Positions 33,633 to 45,600 of a DNA stretch of 64,000 nt are shown piece after piece. Each line of letters begins with the position of its first letter. Positions within the stretch are counted from its first letter, which is position 1. Origin of the DNA: Adiantum capillus-veneris (taxonomy: Eukaryota > Streptophyta > Polypodiopsida > Polypodiales > Pteridaceae); contig CM043970.1 of NCBI GenBank assembly GCA_014529385.2, positions 44,126,779 through 44,190,778 on the forward strand. The letters run 5' to 3'. The position numbers were made by a program, and so were the translations under genes. The notes under the pieces are model-generated. The model was not told where the DNA came from. It saw only the letters and a program-made list of their open reading frames with translations, and ran no database searches.

Positions 33633-35766
33633 AATGAAATGTTAGATTAGACTTTGTCCAATGGCCTAGGGGACCAAACTAATACAATCCTTATGGTTCT
33701 AGTACAATGTCTGGGGACAAAAATAAATAAAATGAGTTACAGTGAAAGACTAAAACTAAAAGTATGAAAGGCATGATTACAATCATCATCATGATCATGG
33801 TATGTCGTAGGATAGGTGGCAAATGACATCATGAGAGAAAGTGTTCACTAGGCGTGGAAAAACTGCATTAACGTTTGCCTGTGTAGGGAGTCGTAGGGGG
33901 TAAGGGAGAGAGAGAGATAAATGAAACGAAATACTATAGTAACAGTGCATATGACGTCAAATTGATACAATCCGTGTGAATCTGATCCAATGCATGGGTA
34001 CAAATTAAAAAGAAGCAAAGTAAAAAATGACAAAATTCATCATCAGCATTGTTAATGTTCTGACGGTGTATGAGAAAATATTGCAACAGTCGCTATAGAT
34101 TGTCACCCTTGTCCACTATTGTAAGCAGTCGACATATTGGGAGAGAGAGAGAGAGAGTGAACTCTCCATGTTCTAAACGGGCAAAAATCCGCAGCATGCA
34201 ATCAATAGGAATCAAACTCCAACATGGTCAATGAGGATCGACTTTTTTTTTTTTGGTGGAAATTAATCAATAAATTGCTTTCAGCTCCCCACATAGATAG
34301 TGTGTACTTGTTACCTCCATTTGGTGTGATAGAGGTAGAAGTGCGGGTTAGGCATGATATTTTAGAAAAAAAAATCTAAACGCCGTAGATAGCGCCACTT
34401 TTGCATGCTCAAGGTGGGTGAGAGGCATACAAGACGCCCGCGAGTGGTTGGCCAACATAAACCATGCAACACCGTTGTTGGTGGTCGTGCACAGAGTTGG
34501 GGCAGTCCACAGACATTGTCAGTAGTTCTGATTGTGCAACAACGCCTCCCATTCACAACAACGGCAGGGTTGTCCATGGCAGGTGTTGTCACTACATCTG
34601 CCGATATCCCGTGTTTTGAGCCGGCCCTTAGCGACTCCTATCTGTTGACTTCCACTGTTGTAATCTTATTGAGAGGCAGTGGTTGTGGGGAGAGAATTAT
34701 TTTAGGCCAGACCTTGGAGGTTACTGTATCATGGAAACTGGATTGGAGTTGGTTGAGGGGGAGTGTGGTCGTTTTGCAGGGAGAGAACTTGAGTCATAAA
34801 GTCTTGCCAGCTGCACTTGGTAGGCAGCCAGGGCCAAAAGGGTGTAGGTAGAAAGAAGCTGTAAGTCCGGCGGCAACAAGATCCACCAGAGTAGGTTTCC
34901 CTTACTTTAGAACCTCTGCATGGCAGTCCAAAAGAAGGGGCTGCGTCCACTCTGCATGGACGAGGGGGTTGGTGGCTGGTGAGTTTTACATGAGAAGAGA
35001 GAGAGGATTTGCATGGTTCTGAAGTGGGAGGGGATTACTAGTCGAGGAGTGATTCCTCACAATCTCTCTCTACACACAGCGGTCAGCCGAACAATTAACG
35101 AGGCCATGCATACTGCAAAAGAAGGGGAGCAAAACTAGAGTGCAGCAACACGTCGGCTGCATGTACGGGAAGGAGAGAGTTTTGGGCGGTGGTTTTGGGC
35201 GGTTGGCGATCTGGAGAAGGAGTCCAACCGAGGAGGGATTATGCATTCTAGGAAGGGTAGGGTCACCATGGCTACCATAGGTGTGCTGCTTCCTGCTCGT
35301 GTGTTGGTCGCAATGAATAATAATGTAGAATTAGGTTGTTTTAATAGTCTCTTGTGTTGGTGGTTGTTCTCACCACAAACGACAATAGATGTCGGCATCT
35401 CCGTTAGGAAGAGAGCATGAGTGCAATGCACACAAATATCTCTGCACAGCCTTCGTGTGTCATATATCTTCAAGGCTGAAGGATCAATCGATCCTCATTA
35501 AGGTAATTGCGAGATCGAGAGTTTCTTTTTCCTGGTTTTTTTATTTATATATATAAATAAATTTTTACAGCTCCTCAACTACATTAGGCAAGTATGGTCT
35601 CTCTAAGAAGTTCACATTCATCTACCACTTCTTGATGTCTTCTTCCCCTTCCTACCGGAAATAGAGATCATCGAGGTTTATTATAAAATAAAAATAATAA
35701 TAAATTGAACCTCATTTCATCCTTCTATTACCACCCATGCTCTGTACTCTGATGAGAGACAAAGCC
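33629..35766. other. Element C interior, middle part
   Basis: Non-coding. Around the GA tracts (33582, about 33900 and 34140) there seem to be three strongly diverged repeats. Each has a GAGAAA(G/A)TATTG-like phrase before, and the first two have a GATACAATCC-like phrase after, the GA tract. A 148-codon frame at 34405-34851 has no recognisable domain and I do not call it a gene. Confidence 0.5.
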
Positions 35767-35783
35767 ACACACACACACACACA
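35767..35783. repeat. Short (CA)n tract
   Basis: CA dinucleotides, about 17 bases. Confidence 0.9.
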
Positions 35784-37018
35784 AGCCCCTTTACACAAAG
35801 GGAATTAGGGACACATGTCAGCTCCCTAGCCCAGATGCCCACAAGGTGTGCCCAATTCCTATTGGATGACCCTTGAAGTGGACCAATCAGAATTAAGCTA
35901 GAGTAAATCTAGTTTAACTAATTTAAAAACATTTAATAAAAGAAACCAATAAGAATTAAGTCTCCTAGAAGACTATTGGGCAGTCTCCCAAAGGGTCCAA
36001 TGAGCATTCAGGAGCCCCATGGCTTGCCTGATTCCTATTGGCCAGGAGGCAAAGGGGTCCAATGAGAGTTTAGTTTAATTATTTAATTACCTCAAGCTCT
36101 CACAAAAGGGGAAAGGGGGACACATGTCAGAAGGCTATCACTTATCCTGCTTAATTGTAATTGGCTTGACTTGGGGAGGGCCAATGAGGCTGCAGGAAGA
36201 GCAAATAGCAAGGGGGCTCGCCCAAGAGAGAGAGGGGGCTGATTTTTGCTTGGCATTATCACACACACACTCACACAATCTCATGTGTGAAGAAAGAGAA
36301 AACTATCCCTTCCCAAGCTTTAATGAAGAACTCATCACCTACTCCAAGCTTGTGAGATAGAAGCCTACATCAATACTCTCTTGGCATGTGGATGCAAATC
36401 CAACCAAGATCCAAGCTTCAATGCATGCTCATCTCCTCTACCAAGCTAATTACTAAGCTAATCTATGCTTATATGAGTGATTATGTGAGGAGATGTACAT
36501 CTTTCTCGTAAGATATTCCTTCTTGCTCTCAATCTACTCTCATACCCTGCTAGCTCTCACCATCTTCGAAGGTGTGTGAGGTCTTGGGTCTAAGAACGGG
36601 GATAATTCAAGTTGTGTTTGTTAAGTGCTTTGCTTAGTGCATGAAGCTTCCATCTTCATTGCACTAGCTAGTCTTGAAGGAACACAAAGAATTGTATTGT
36701 ACAATGTCTCTCTTGATGGGAGAAACCATAATACAAAGCCTTTTGGAGGGGGGACCGGCTCCATGCAAATCCGGTCCTCAATTGTTGTCAATAGCTTAAT
36801 TTCTCTCTCTTTTGAAAGTATTGTTGATGCTATCTAACTAGGTGTTATGCTTTTTGTTGCTCTCTCCACCCAAGCACTCTTGTAATTCTCATTAGGAATC
36901 TATTCTAATGAAATGCCCACTATGTTCATGCTAATTTCCGCTACACATAAGTTATTAGGCCATTAAATGTTACAGTATCCATGATTCCCTAGTCTTAGTT
37001 GCAATTTCAGGATCATTT
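35784..37018 (-). other. Element C leader region with clustered CCAAT/ATTGG motifs
   Basis: Non-coding sequence next to the primer binding site. Between about 35850 and 36190 it holds some nine CCAAT or ATTGG pentamers in imperfect repeats, and GGGACACATGTCAG occurs twice (about 35809 and 36117). No coding sequence recognised. Confidence 0.55.
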
Positions 37019-37034
37019 CCAAGCTCTGATACCA
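37019..37034 (-). promoter_or_regulatory. Element C primer binding site
   Basis: TGGTATCAGAGCTTGG on the minus strand, one base from the LTR end. The first 12 bases match the initiator Met-tRNA complement exactly. Confidence 0.92.
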
Positions 37035-37035
37035 C

Positions 37036-37369
37036 TGCTACAAACGGGAGCATAGAGAGCCCTCCTAGAATGGAGTGCTACGTGACCATGGTGCTACGTG
37101 AGCATGGTGCTACGTGACACAAGCACTCGGTGCAATCTCCCCTCGTGCAAGAGTGACCATTTCCCTCTTGCACATATTTGTTATGTAGATTTCTTGAATG
37201 GTCAAATTGGTTACAAACTGGTCGGCCGATCATAAATAGACAAAGCTCATAAAAGAGCACTTGAATAAATATTTATAAAATGTAATATCCTTTTGAAATA
37301 GCTTAGCTCGGTCAAGCCTTTTCCACCTGTCACAACTGCAATAAATAATAAGATATCAATTCCATAACA
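37036..37369 (-). repeat. Element C 5' LTR (334 bp)
   Basis: TGCTACAAACGGG to TCCATAACA. Contains about three copies of a 16 bp repeat GTGCTACGTGASCATG (37075-37118) that the other LTR lacks. Confidence 0.85.
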
Positions 37370-38392
37370 AGTCTATCCTCTAATTTTGTCTGAATGAGTG
37401 TGGCTATGGAGACAAAAGAGGTGGGATCCACCTCTTAAAGGAGAGTTCAATGGACCACAGCTTTGCTCCCGCTTTATACTCAATCAGGCTTGTCCACTGA
37501 ATTAGAGCCAAATTCTCATCAAAATCTACAACCACCGTAGTGCACCTCTAAGCATCCTCTCCATTGAGTACTCTCTGCCCACACTGCTTGGTCATCGACC
37601 CATTCACACCTCGGCTCTACTCTCATAAAGAACCTTGCCCCAACCTTTCCATTGGTGGTACTGCAGGTGCATCATAAATCTTTCGTTCTTGGTCGTCCAT
37701 GTCAGCGTCAACAATTGCTAAAGAGCCTACTCGACATCTCGCCCCCCATTACTCTCTACTTATCTATCGAGTTGCATGCTCGTCAACATTTTCATCACCT
37801 GCAAGATTTTGCACCTGTCGTCAGCTTCGTCAAAGCCTGCTTAAAGCCTCTTCATCACTATAGTGCATCTGTGAAACTCGTTGGCCCAACCCCTACACCC
37901 GGCACCCTCGATGACTTCGTTGCTCAGTGCTCACAAGTCATAATAGAAATAGCTATTCAATGGTTGGCACCAAACAAATCGACTCCCTGTTGCTCACTTG
38001 TCGATGCACGTCTGCACCACCTAGCACCAATCTCGTCCATTCCCCAGGCCCTATTCCCACAATTTTTCTACCTGCACAAGTAGATGCAAACATCGACGAC
38101 AACAACAACAACATCAAAATGTGTCAAGGACAATGACGACATTACAACAAGTTGTGCATTAAACCTCCAACAAACAACAAACGACATGTGCTGTGAGCAT
38201 TCTCTCACTTGTATTGTACCCTCTATTTGTGCCAGAAGAGGTTTGTATATGCCTATGCCGTGATATTTTGTGTGCTAGGGGAGGAAGATTTGTGTTTAAG
38301 GGGAGGCTAGTGAATTGTGTGCCTCACCCTAGTGTGTTTTGAGGGGAGGCTTGTGTGAGTGATATGCAACCAAAACCCACACAGGGGAGGAT
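37370..38392. other. Unassigned sequence, possibly 3' part of an older LTR element
   Basis: C-rich on the plus strand. A 143-codon frame at 37652-38083 shows no domain I recognise. The sequence ends in GGGGAGGAT, a polypurine-like stretch before a TGTTGGG terminus, which would fit the 3' UTR of an LTR element. Confidence 0.35.
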
Positions 38393-38580
38393 TGTTGGGA
38401 TGCGTGGTTTTGTTTCATCTCTTGTGTTCATGTTCTCCATCTCCTTGTTCTGCGTGTGAGTTCGCTTTATCTTCATGTGTGTACTTTGCATGGTTGTGTG
38501 CAAATTGTTTTTGCGTTTCGCGCAGGTGCAAAGTTTAAAGGCAATTTTTAGGTCCAGAACTTGGATAGACATATTCAACA
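38393..38580 (+). repeat. Possible LTR (188 bp) of an older element
   Basis: Begins TGTTGGGATGC after a polypurine-like tract and could end at ATATTCAACA (38580), with TGTTG/CAACA inverted ends. No partner copy in the window, so this is a weak call. Confidence 0.35.
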
Positions 38581-39949
38581 TTCTGAGAAATTCTCTAGGA
38601 GGTATCCCGGAGTTCTACCCCCTTTTGGATTTGTTTATGCCCTCAAAGTTTTGTTTTGAGCATCACAATAGAAGGTAGTTTTCAGCCATACAAAAAATGC
38701 ATATATTAAAGGAAAAATTTACAATTGTCTCATAGAGGGTAACAAGTATAGGATCTAAGGCATCTAAAGATGGATCCTTTTGGGTGATTCTCATCCTTGT
38801 TTTTATGGTGGCTTCGTACTACTTAGTGGGTTGTAACAAGAGTCTCATAGGAAGGCATATCACTAAGGACATCAAAGATGTTGGGGGAGTTTTAGCAGGA
38901 AGCTAGGATTCTAAAAATGCATGCTTTTTTGCATGTTTATATCCACCATTATCCAAAGTCACTAGTAATATCTCTTTGTTCAAAGGATTTGCGTTTTTAA
39001 AAAAAGTGGTATAGCTAAAGGGACCTTTGGGTGGGTTGCTTGAAAACCCATGTGGCTTAGCATAAAAGGATATTCTGGAAACTTGAGGAGGTGAGGATAG
39101 TCCTAGTAGGTGAGAGTTGGTTTTCTATCTATCTAGAGAGCCTAGAGGTTTTTAAAAACATCTACTACTTGCATACATAAAACATTTTAGTGGGATAGGA
39201 GGGATCAAATTCCACTTCCCTTGCTGGCAGGATAGAGAAGTTCTTAGAGAAATGGCTAAATTGTCCACAATGTAGTAGGAGTTGGTGAGATTGCCTTGGT
39301 AAAGATTTAAAGAAAATACTATTAACACTTTGATAGCTCAATTTTAATGGTATCAAAGAGTTGCTTATTTGTTTGCTAGGCTATGCAAACTTTTCACCTA
39401 TTGGGACAATTTATGGATGGGAAGAACAAGAGCTTAGCCAAAGAGGCATCTAGTTTTTGAGGGCCACAAAAAAGAAGGCATTTTCAAAAATTTCCACCGG
39501 AGTAGGGAATTTGGATAAGATCTTTTTCTATTCGTCTCAGAGGATGCCAAGGTTGAACATGCACAGGTTGTTCAAAAATTATAATTGTTGAAATGGGCAA
39601 GGAAAACAACACATGAATTTGCCTAGCAGTTTATTAAAGCATCCATCAATGAAGTGTGCTACATCTTTTATATTTAGTAATTTTCCACTGAAGTAATACA
39701 CTACCACTTTTTTCTTCAAAAATATTTGGATGATTCCATAATTGAGAGGACTATAGAGTCACTACATGCTTCCCTTGACCTTAGGGTCTAAGGCTAGACT
39801 ATCATTTAGGGTTTCATCCATACGTACCAAGTCATAGGAGGCATCACAAGTCCAAAGCACATTAAAAAAACCCCATCCTAGGGTTCATAATAAGATCCTT
39901 GCTGAAGACATGCTACAAAGTCCCACCATACTCGCCATCATAGTGACAC

Positions 39950-39951
<2 letters not shown>
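38581..39951. other. Unassigned non-coding sequence
   Basis: No gene, repeat or recognisable element on either strand. Many stops in all frames. Confidence 0.5.

Positions 39952-40007
<56 letters not shown>
39952..40007. repeat. (CT)n microsatellite
   Basis: About 56 bases of uninterrupted CT dinucleotides. Confidence 0.97.
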
Positions 40008-40008
<1 letters not shown>

Positions 40009-42095
40009 AACACGCAAATAAACATATGTACATAAGCATATTTATTGGCCTATATAGATATAATCTAAATATTTATGCATTGTTAGCATGTGTAGGCTTG
40101 AATCTATGTTGTATACTTCTTGGTGTGTGCCATTACTTGTGTACATTTTCACCTCAGTTTTGAAAGTGAAAACATGGGTAAAGTGGTTATCACTCCTTAG
40201 GATGAGAATTTTTCAAATCAATTCTTGTATACATCTTGTTTGCTAAGTAAATATCCTTTGAAAAGAGAGTATGACAAAAAAGTTCTTCTGAATTGTTAGT
40301 GACAGATGACAAAAAATTATATACATTGAGCTGAGGAGTATGACGAGTTTCTTCCTTAAAAGAGAAACTAAATTTTATGAATGAATTAAGTGCAAATAGA
40401 AAGCTATGACAAAGAATATTGGATTACACAAGGTGAATGGAAGTGACAATGTCAAAACACATTGCATCCTCATTTCTTGACGCAATGACTAGTGCCATCA
40501 ATGTCAGGAAGATGATTGCACACTGGACAGATCAAAAGTTTCACGTAACAGCGACAATGGGAAGGGCTAGCTCTCCCCAAGGAGTTTTTGCACTTTGTCA
40601 ATGGTGTCGGGATATTGGTAGCTACCCTCACCTACAACAAATGTTATACAAGTAGAATATTAATAATTAGAGCACAATTGTGGGGCTTAAAAGTATATAT
40701 TGGTGTATATACTAGGGGTGGGTGTACTACATAATCATGTTGACGTATAAGGTGAGTTAGATAAGACGGGTTTTAAAATACAAAAAAAATTCCCAATTTA
40801 AGAGAGATACATTAAAATAAGGGGGTTTTATATTCAATTTTGCAAAAAAGTTTTCAAATAAGGGATCATTTTATTCATTCAGACATGTTAGAAGAGGGGT
40901 TTCTTTAATACCTTGCAAGCGCATGTTATATAGGGGGGTATTGAATGGTGAACCCCCCGAGCATAAACCATGTGTGTGGTAACACCAACGATCATGGTGC
41001 ACGGGATGTTCGCTGGTCACAAGTGCATCTGCCAAGAGATGTTCGTGGCATAGGAGGCATGGTCGCAAAGAGTATAAGGTAAAGTGGAACACCCATGCAC
41101 AGAGAGGATGGCTTCACAAATGTGGGAAGCACACGGCCGTGCATAATGGTCTAGGTGGCCGCTAGTTGGGATAAAAACTGGATTGGCCAATGCATGACTG
41201 AAGAATCATCTCAATGACAATGAAAATGCATCAAGGCATCATGGAACAACTCCACAAAGAAATTATAATCTGAGTATGAAATGATTAGTAGAAACAACTT
41301 CTAGATAATCATCATAGAAACATATCATGACATTATGGAACAACTCCATGAAAAAATAATCATCTCAATGATAAACAATCAATACAAAAAATTTGTAATC
41401 ATTATGAAAATACATCATGACACATTAAACAACTTCATAATCACAATCCCAAATATAAGAAACCTTCATAAGAACTTATCATGAGTAAAAACCATAAATC
41501 TTAAATTTGCAACGATTTGATGTCTACAATTAAAACAGAAATTAGATTTTCAAAATATAACTCTTTGATAAATAATCAAAAGAATAATTGTTGAAATTCA
41601 CAAAGAAGAGAAATTATATGAATTGTCAAACCATAAGCTTTAATGTCGTGACTAAAGATTATTAAATAAATGATCAATATCGTACATATTTAACATTGGA
41701 AAATAACACTTTGATATCCACATGGAATTAATAAAAAGAATTATCCAAACAACATCAATATTTCAATATAACAGAAATTATATGACTTTGTTCTAACTCG
41801 ATGCATGAAAATCAATCAAGTTATTTACTTCTTTGAGTTTTTTAACTACATTGAAAATGATGTAAATTCACTATACTTAAATCTTGATCTATTTTCAAAC
41901 AAAATTGCATATGATGCATGAAAAGATAATCCAAAAATCATGAAATAAGAAAATACATATCAATATGTCAATCGAATTGAATACAATGTAATTTCAATAT
42001 ACCTAACTCTCGATCATGAAAAGCAGTTTAAAGATTCATAACAAGAAGATGAACGTGAATGGATTCAGAAACATAAAATATCTTACCAATTAAGA
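40008..42095. other. Unassigned AT-rich sequence
   Basis: No gene seen. Between about 41200 and 41420 phrases such as CATCATGACA and CATCTCAATGA recur irregularly, faintly like the 43 bp block of the B family. This could be the decayed interior of a related element whose LTR lies at 42464. Confidence 0.4.
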
Positions 42096-42121
42096 ACGTA
42101 TTAAGAATGTTCTTAATACGT
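42096..42121. repeat. 26 bp near-perfect palindrome
   Basis: ACGTATTAAGAA, two bases, then TTCTTAATACGT: two perfect 12-base arms. It could form a hairpin or cruciform. Confidence 0.9.
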
Positions 42122-42376
42122 ATTGAAAATAGTTACCAATTTATTTGTGAGTCACTTCTGGTGCAAAATTTGACAAATTTGTCATGTCCAACATCTTTAA
42201 AACACCCCAAAATATTGTAACATCTGTAAAAATTCTAAAATCTGAGTTTCTAGCAAAAAGGTATGTCGATCTTAAGTTTTGATGACTTGTAGATGTGTAT
42301 TGCATGCTGCACATAGCCATGGGAGGCAACAAACACACTATTTTTATGAAGAAACATCAACCACACTCTGATACCA

Positions 42377-42463
42377 TGTTGATGAGATAAAGAAAGATAA
42401 GGAGAGAGAGATGATACGTAGAGAATGCAACCCCAAAAAAGCAGCAACCACGCTCTGATACCA
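42377..42463 (-). repeat. Partial LTR followed by a primer binding site copy
   Basis: Starts TGTTGATGAGA like the LTR at 42464 but breaks off and continues into GCAACCACGCTCTGATACCA, a primer binding site on the minus strand with its upstream context. A second PBS copy (CACTCTGATACCA) lies just left at 42364-42376. Confidence 0.7.
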
Positions 42464-42612
42464 TGTTGATGAGACATAGAAAGAGAAGGAGAGATCAGAG
42501 ACGATGCATAGAGACTTCAACACAAGAAACCATGTAGAATATGCACATATGATGGTATATATAAGAGGGGCCTAGGGATATATTTAGAGTAGCCTTACAT
42601 ACAAGCTTAACA
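42464..42612 (-). repeat. LTR remnant related to the B family (149 bp)
   Basis: TGTTGATGAG to AAGCTTAACA. It shares with the B-family LTR the GAGAAGGAGAG block, TAGAATA-GCACATATGATG, TATATA-GAGGGG and the ACATA-AAGCT-AACA end. The adjacent primer binding site shows minus orientation. No second LTR is visible. Confidence 0.72.
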
Positions 42613-44100
42613 ATATGTTGAGTGTATAGAAATTTTAAGTGGAGCCAACGTGTGTCCTACTCATCGTAGTGCTAGAGTTGAGCTCACCACAATATTTGAC
42701 GTTAGTGCGTGTCACAATCCTCATCATTTGTACTTTGAGTGGTATATTCTATAATTGATGACCTCGCCCCCCCCCAATATCAAAAATAGCATCCCAACAA
42801 GAGCCTCCATGACTCCATCTATCATGGTGCTCACTATCTGGAGAGGAATAGCTACTAGGTAGGGTGGGACCTTGACTAGCCAGACTCATGTTAATGTGGG
42901 CACAATGGTAGCCATTAACAGCTACAATGCGCACTTAGATTTGAGTTTTTGTTATTCTTAGGTGTTTGATGTATTTACAGATCATCTTCATAAGTTGTTA
43001 TGGAAAAATAAACGAATCCCTAGAAGAACATTTTTAAGGCACCTCAGTTACCCTTTAGGAGTAGATATATCTACTAAACAACTCACTCAATGGGTAGAGG
43101 AAAGAATTCAAAGCAAAATGGCCTCCTAGCATTGTATTGAATGGCCCATTCATGTTAGGTTAAGAATTTGTGCGTGATGCCTTGATTCCCTATTTTCTTT
43201 ACTTCTTGTCCTTGTTGGATTGGTCTAAAAATACTCTAGTCAGTTTCAAATCTAAATTACTAAAGTCTTTTTTGGGTTCATCTACTATAGCATGGCTGGC
43301 GTGATACTACTTGGGAATACTTAGTCTGAAAATACATACGCTAGCTAGGAGGCCAACTCTACTGAAGCACATGTTTGTTTCTGATACATCCTTGAAAATA
43401 TTTATGTAGGAATTGATGATTAAATGTGTGGTGTACTTTCATGGGGTGTGGGATATATTTGTATGGGATAAATGAAATCATGATGTCACTCAAACATTTA
43501 GGGACTGAACACTGTCAGACACTGCAACAATTTGGTGGTCATCTTCAACTAAAAGGCTCTAGATCTACATTTGATCTCACAGCCTGAGATATAGTTGAGA
43601 GTGGACATGCGAGTGTGGTGAAACGTGGTTCATGCAATAGTGTATGAATGATTAACAAATTCTTCTTAAAGAAGGGATTTAAGCATACCTTTGCTACCCT
43701 CGAGAGGATTAATTATGTAGCTAGAAGAGGCTTATGGTTTAGGACTTTCCAATTGATAAGAGGGGGGGATAACTTAATTGGAAGAAAATTCCCACTTCCG
43801 AGGAAAGACTTCTTTGATTAAGATAGGGCTACCCTTCAAAACTTAACTCTCCTTGAGGGAGTTAGTATTTACTTATTTGTATCACTACACATGCTCTTTT
43901 TCTCTTTGAAAGAAGAAAAATCATATTTTAGCTTGAATTTAAAGAAAAACTTGTGGACCTTTCATAAGAGCATTCTTTTTTAGAGTAAATTGTAATGCTA
44001 CTTTGAATAGAATGTTTAATTGCAAAACAAATCACTACTTAATTGCTCATGATTATGTGGCAATTATCTCGTGAATCTTTAAAATAGGAAAATATATTTC
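42613..44100. other. Decayed sequence, perhaps a retrotransposon relict
   Basis: Around 42980-43140 one plus-strand frame reads KLLWKNKRIPRRTF and HLSYPLGVDIS with stops nearby, loosely like the C-terminal part of plant LINE reverse transcriptases. I could not confirm it. Otherwise nothing recognisable. Confidence 0.3.
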
Positions 44101-44350
44101 TACTCTCTTTATGCCATATTAGTTTGGTAATCTAGAGAACGGAACTTGAAATATAAGTATGATCCCTAGTCACCTATGGTTAAAGAGAGTGCTTTCTACT
44201 CTCTATATGCCATATGAGTCTGGTAATCTAGAGAACGGAACTTGAAATATACGTACGATCTCCGGTCACCTATGGTTAAAGAGAGTGCTTTCTACTCTCT
44301 CTATGCCATATCAGTCTAGTAATCTAGAGAACTTGAAACAATGGAACTTG
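44101..44350. repeat. 96 bp tandem repeat, about 2.6 copies
   Basis: TACTCTCT-TATGCCATAT starts at 44101, 44197 and 44293. Each unit contains GGTAATCTAGAGAACGG or a close variant and TCACCTATGGTTAAAGAGAG. Confidence 0.92.
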
Positions 44351-45600
44351 AAATAACATTAGGGTTAGCTGCTCACAACATGGTTAGTAGTAATGAACCA
44401 TAATTAGACGGAAACAAAAAAATTAAGTAGTTATTTCTTCTTCCCAAGCAAAAGGCTTGCTTAAAGGAAAAATGAGAGCTTAAGCATAAATTTATGTAAG
44501 CATGAAAGTAAATCACTTTCAAGCAAGTGCAAGAGCATAAAAGAATAAGAAAACGTTACCTTAGTGTGTGTATGGCCTAGTCTTCTCCTTGCTTTGGATG
44601 TAGTCGGCTTTTCACTTTGTTTGAAGACCACTAATTTGGCTACTTGGAATGAGATAATTGTAAGAGACAAAAGGAATTCAAGCTATGGAAAGCTTGAGAA
44701 TTAGGATAAAGAGAGAGGGAGAGTGTAGTGTGAAGAAGAAGATCAAGTTTTGACAAACTTGATTAGGGTTTTGTCCATGACTTCTATTGGAGAGATGTGT
44801 GTGTGTGTAGCAGTTCTAAAAATATACATATACGCAAAAGAACAAAACCTGTTCACAAACAAGAAATTCTAGGTAAATACAATGGAATTGTACAATAATT
44901 CATTTGCCGTTGAAAATAAATTTTGTACAAGGTAGTGAAGAGAACAAAGTAAAACAAGGGTAAAAGTAATCCCCAATTTAGAAGTGATGCTGCTTTAAGG
45001 TAAAAGAAAACCCCCATGTGATCAACCACGTCGAACAGTATGTTTTAATCAAAGAAGGTAGCCCGCACCTGCACCCATAGTAAACAAGAATACGCTCGGT
45101 TAGCAATTGTTACTGTGTACATGTGATGCATGGGCATCCCAATTGTTATCCATGTCCCAATGAAAAAAACAAATGTTGTAATTTGATATATAGAAAAAGA
45201 AATTCTTTTGTAAAGTTCTTACTGTACGAAAGTTTTAGGTATTTAAAAACTGAGATTTCCCATAGGAAAAGGTCCCATCAAAGTTTTTCCCAAATTTTAA
45301 ATACAAACAGAGCCTATTTTATGAATTTTGAGCAGGTCCAATGATATTTACTGCCATCATAAAAAATACCTCCATCTCTTAGTTTTTGTCATGTCCGACA
45401 TACTTTTATCAAAGCTTGTTACAAACTACATTTCATTCCATGTTACCCTATACTACTCAATCCTTCCCTCTCTTTTTATTTAGAAAAAGTGACAGTTTAA
45501 GTCTTTTTTGTAAGAAAAAAGAATATATATATGTATTGATAGTGTATACCATCATGCTACTATTTTGAAAAACAATAGTGAGGAAGACCTGCTGATCTAG
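44351..45600. other. Unassigned AT-rich sequence
   Basis: Nothing recognisable on either strand. A 69-codon minus frame (44461-44670) is probably chance. Confidence 0.5.

Larger units (their letters stand above)
30133..37369 (-). mobile_element. Element C: LTR retrotransposon without recognisable genes
   Basis: Right LTR 37036-37369 has the primer binding site TGGTATCAGAGCTTGG on the minus strand (37019-37034), one base away. The left LTR has the same ends (TGCTACAAACGGG at 30133, CCATAGCA at 31835) but is split by a CACTA fragment. Flanks AATCT (30128-30132) and AGTCT (37370-37374) form a 5 bp target duplication with one mismatch. The 5.2 kb interior shows no gag or pol, so it is probably a large non-autonomous (LARD-like) element or one whose genes are unreadable. 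The LTRs differ by rearrangement, so it is old. Confidence 0.82.

Noticed and set aside
34405-34851. 148-codon plus frame in element C.
   Set aside because: No recognisable domain and GC-rich local composition; probably open by chance.
37652-38083. 143-codon plus frame.
   Set aside because: No motif or family recognised and no supporting context; left as unassigned.
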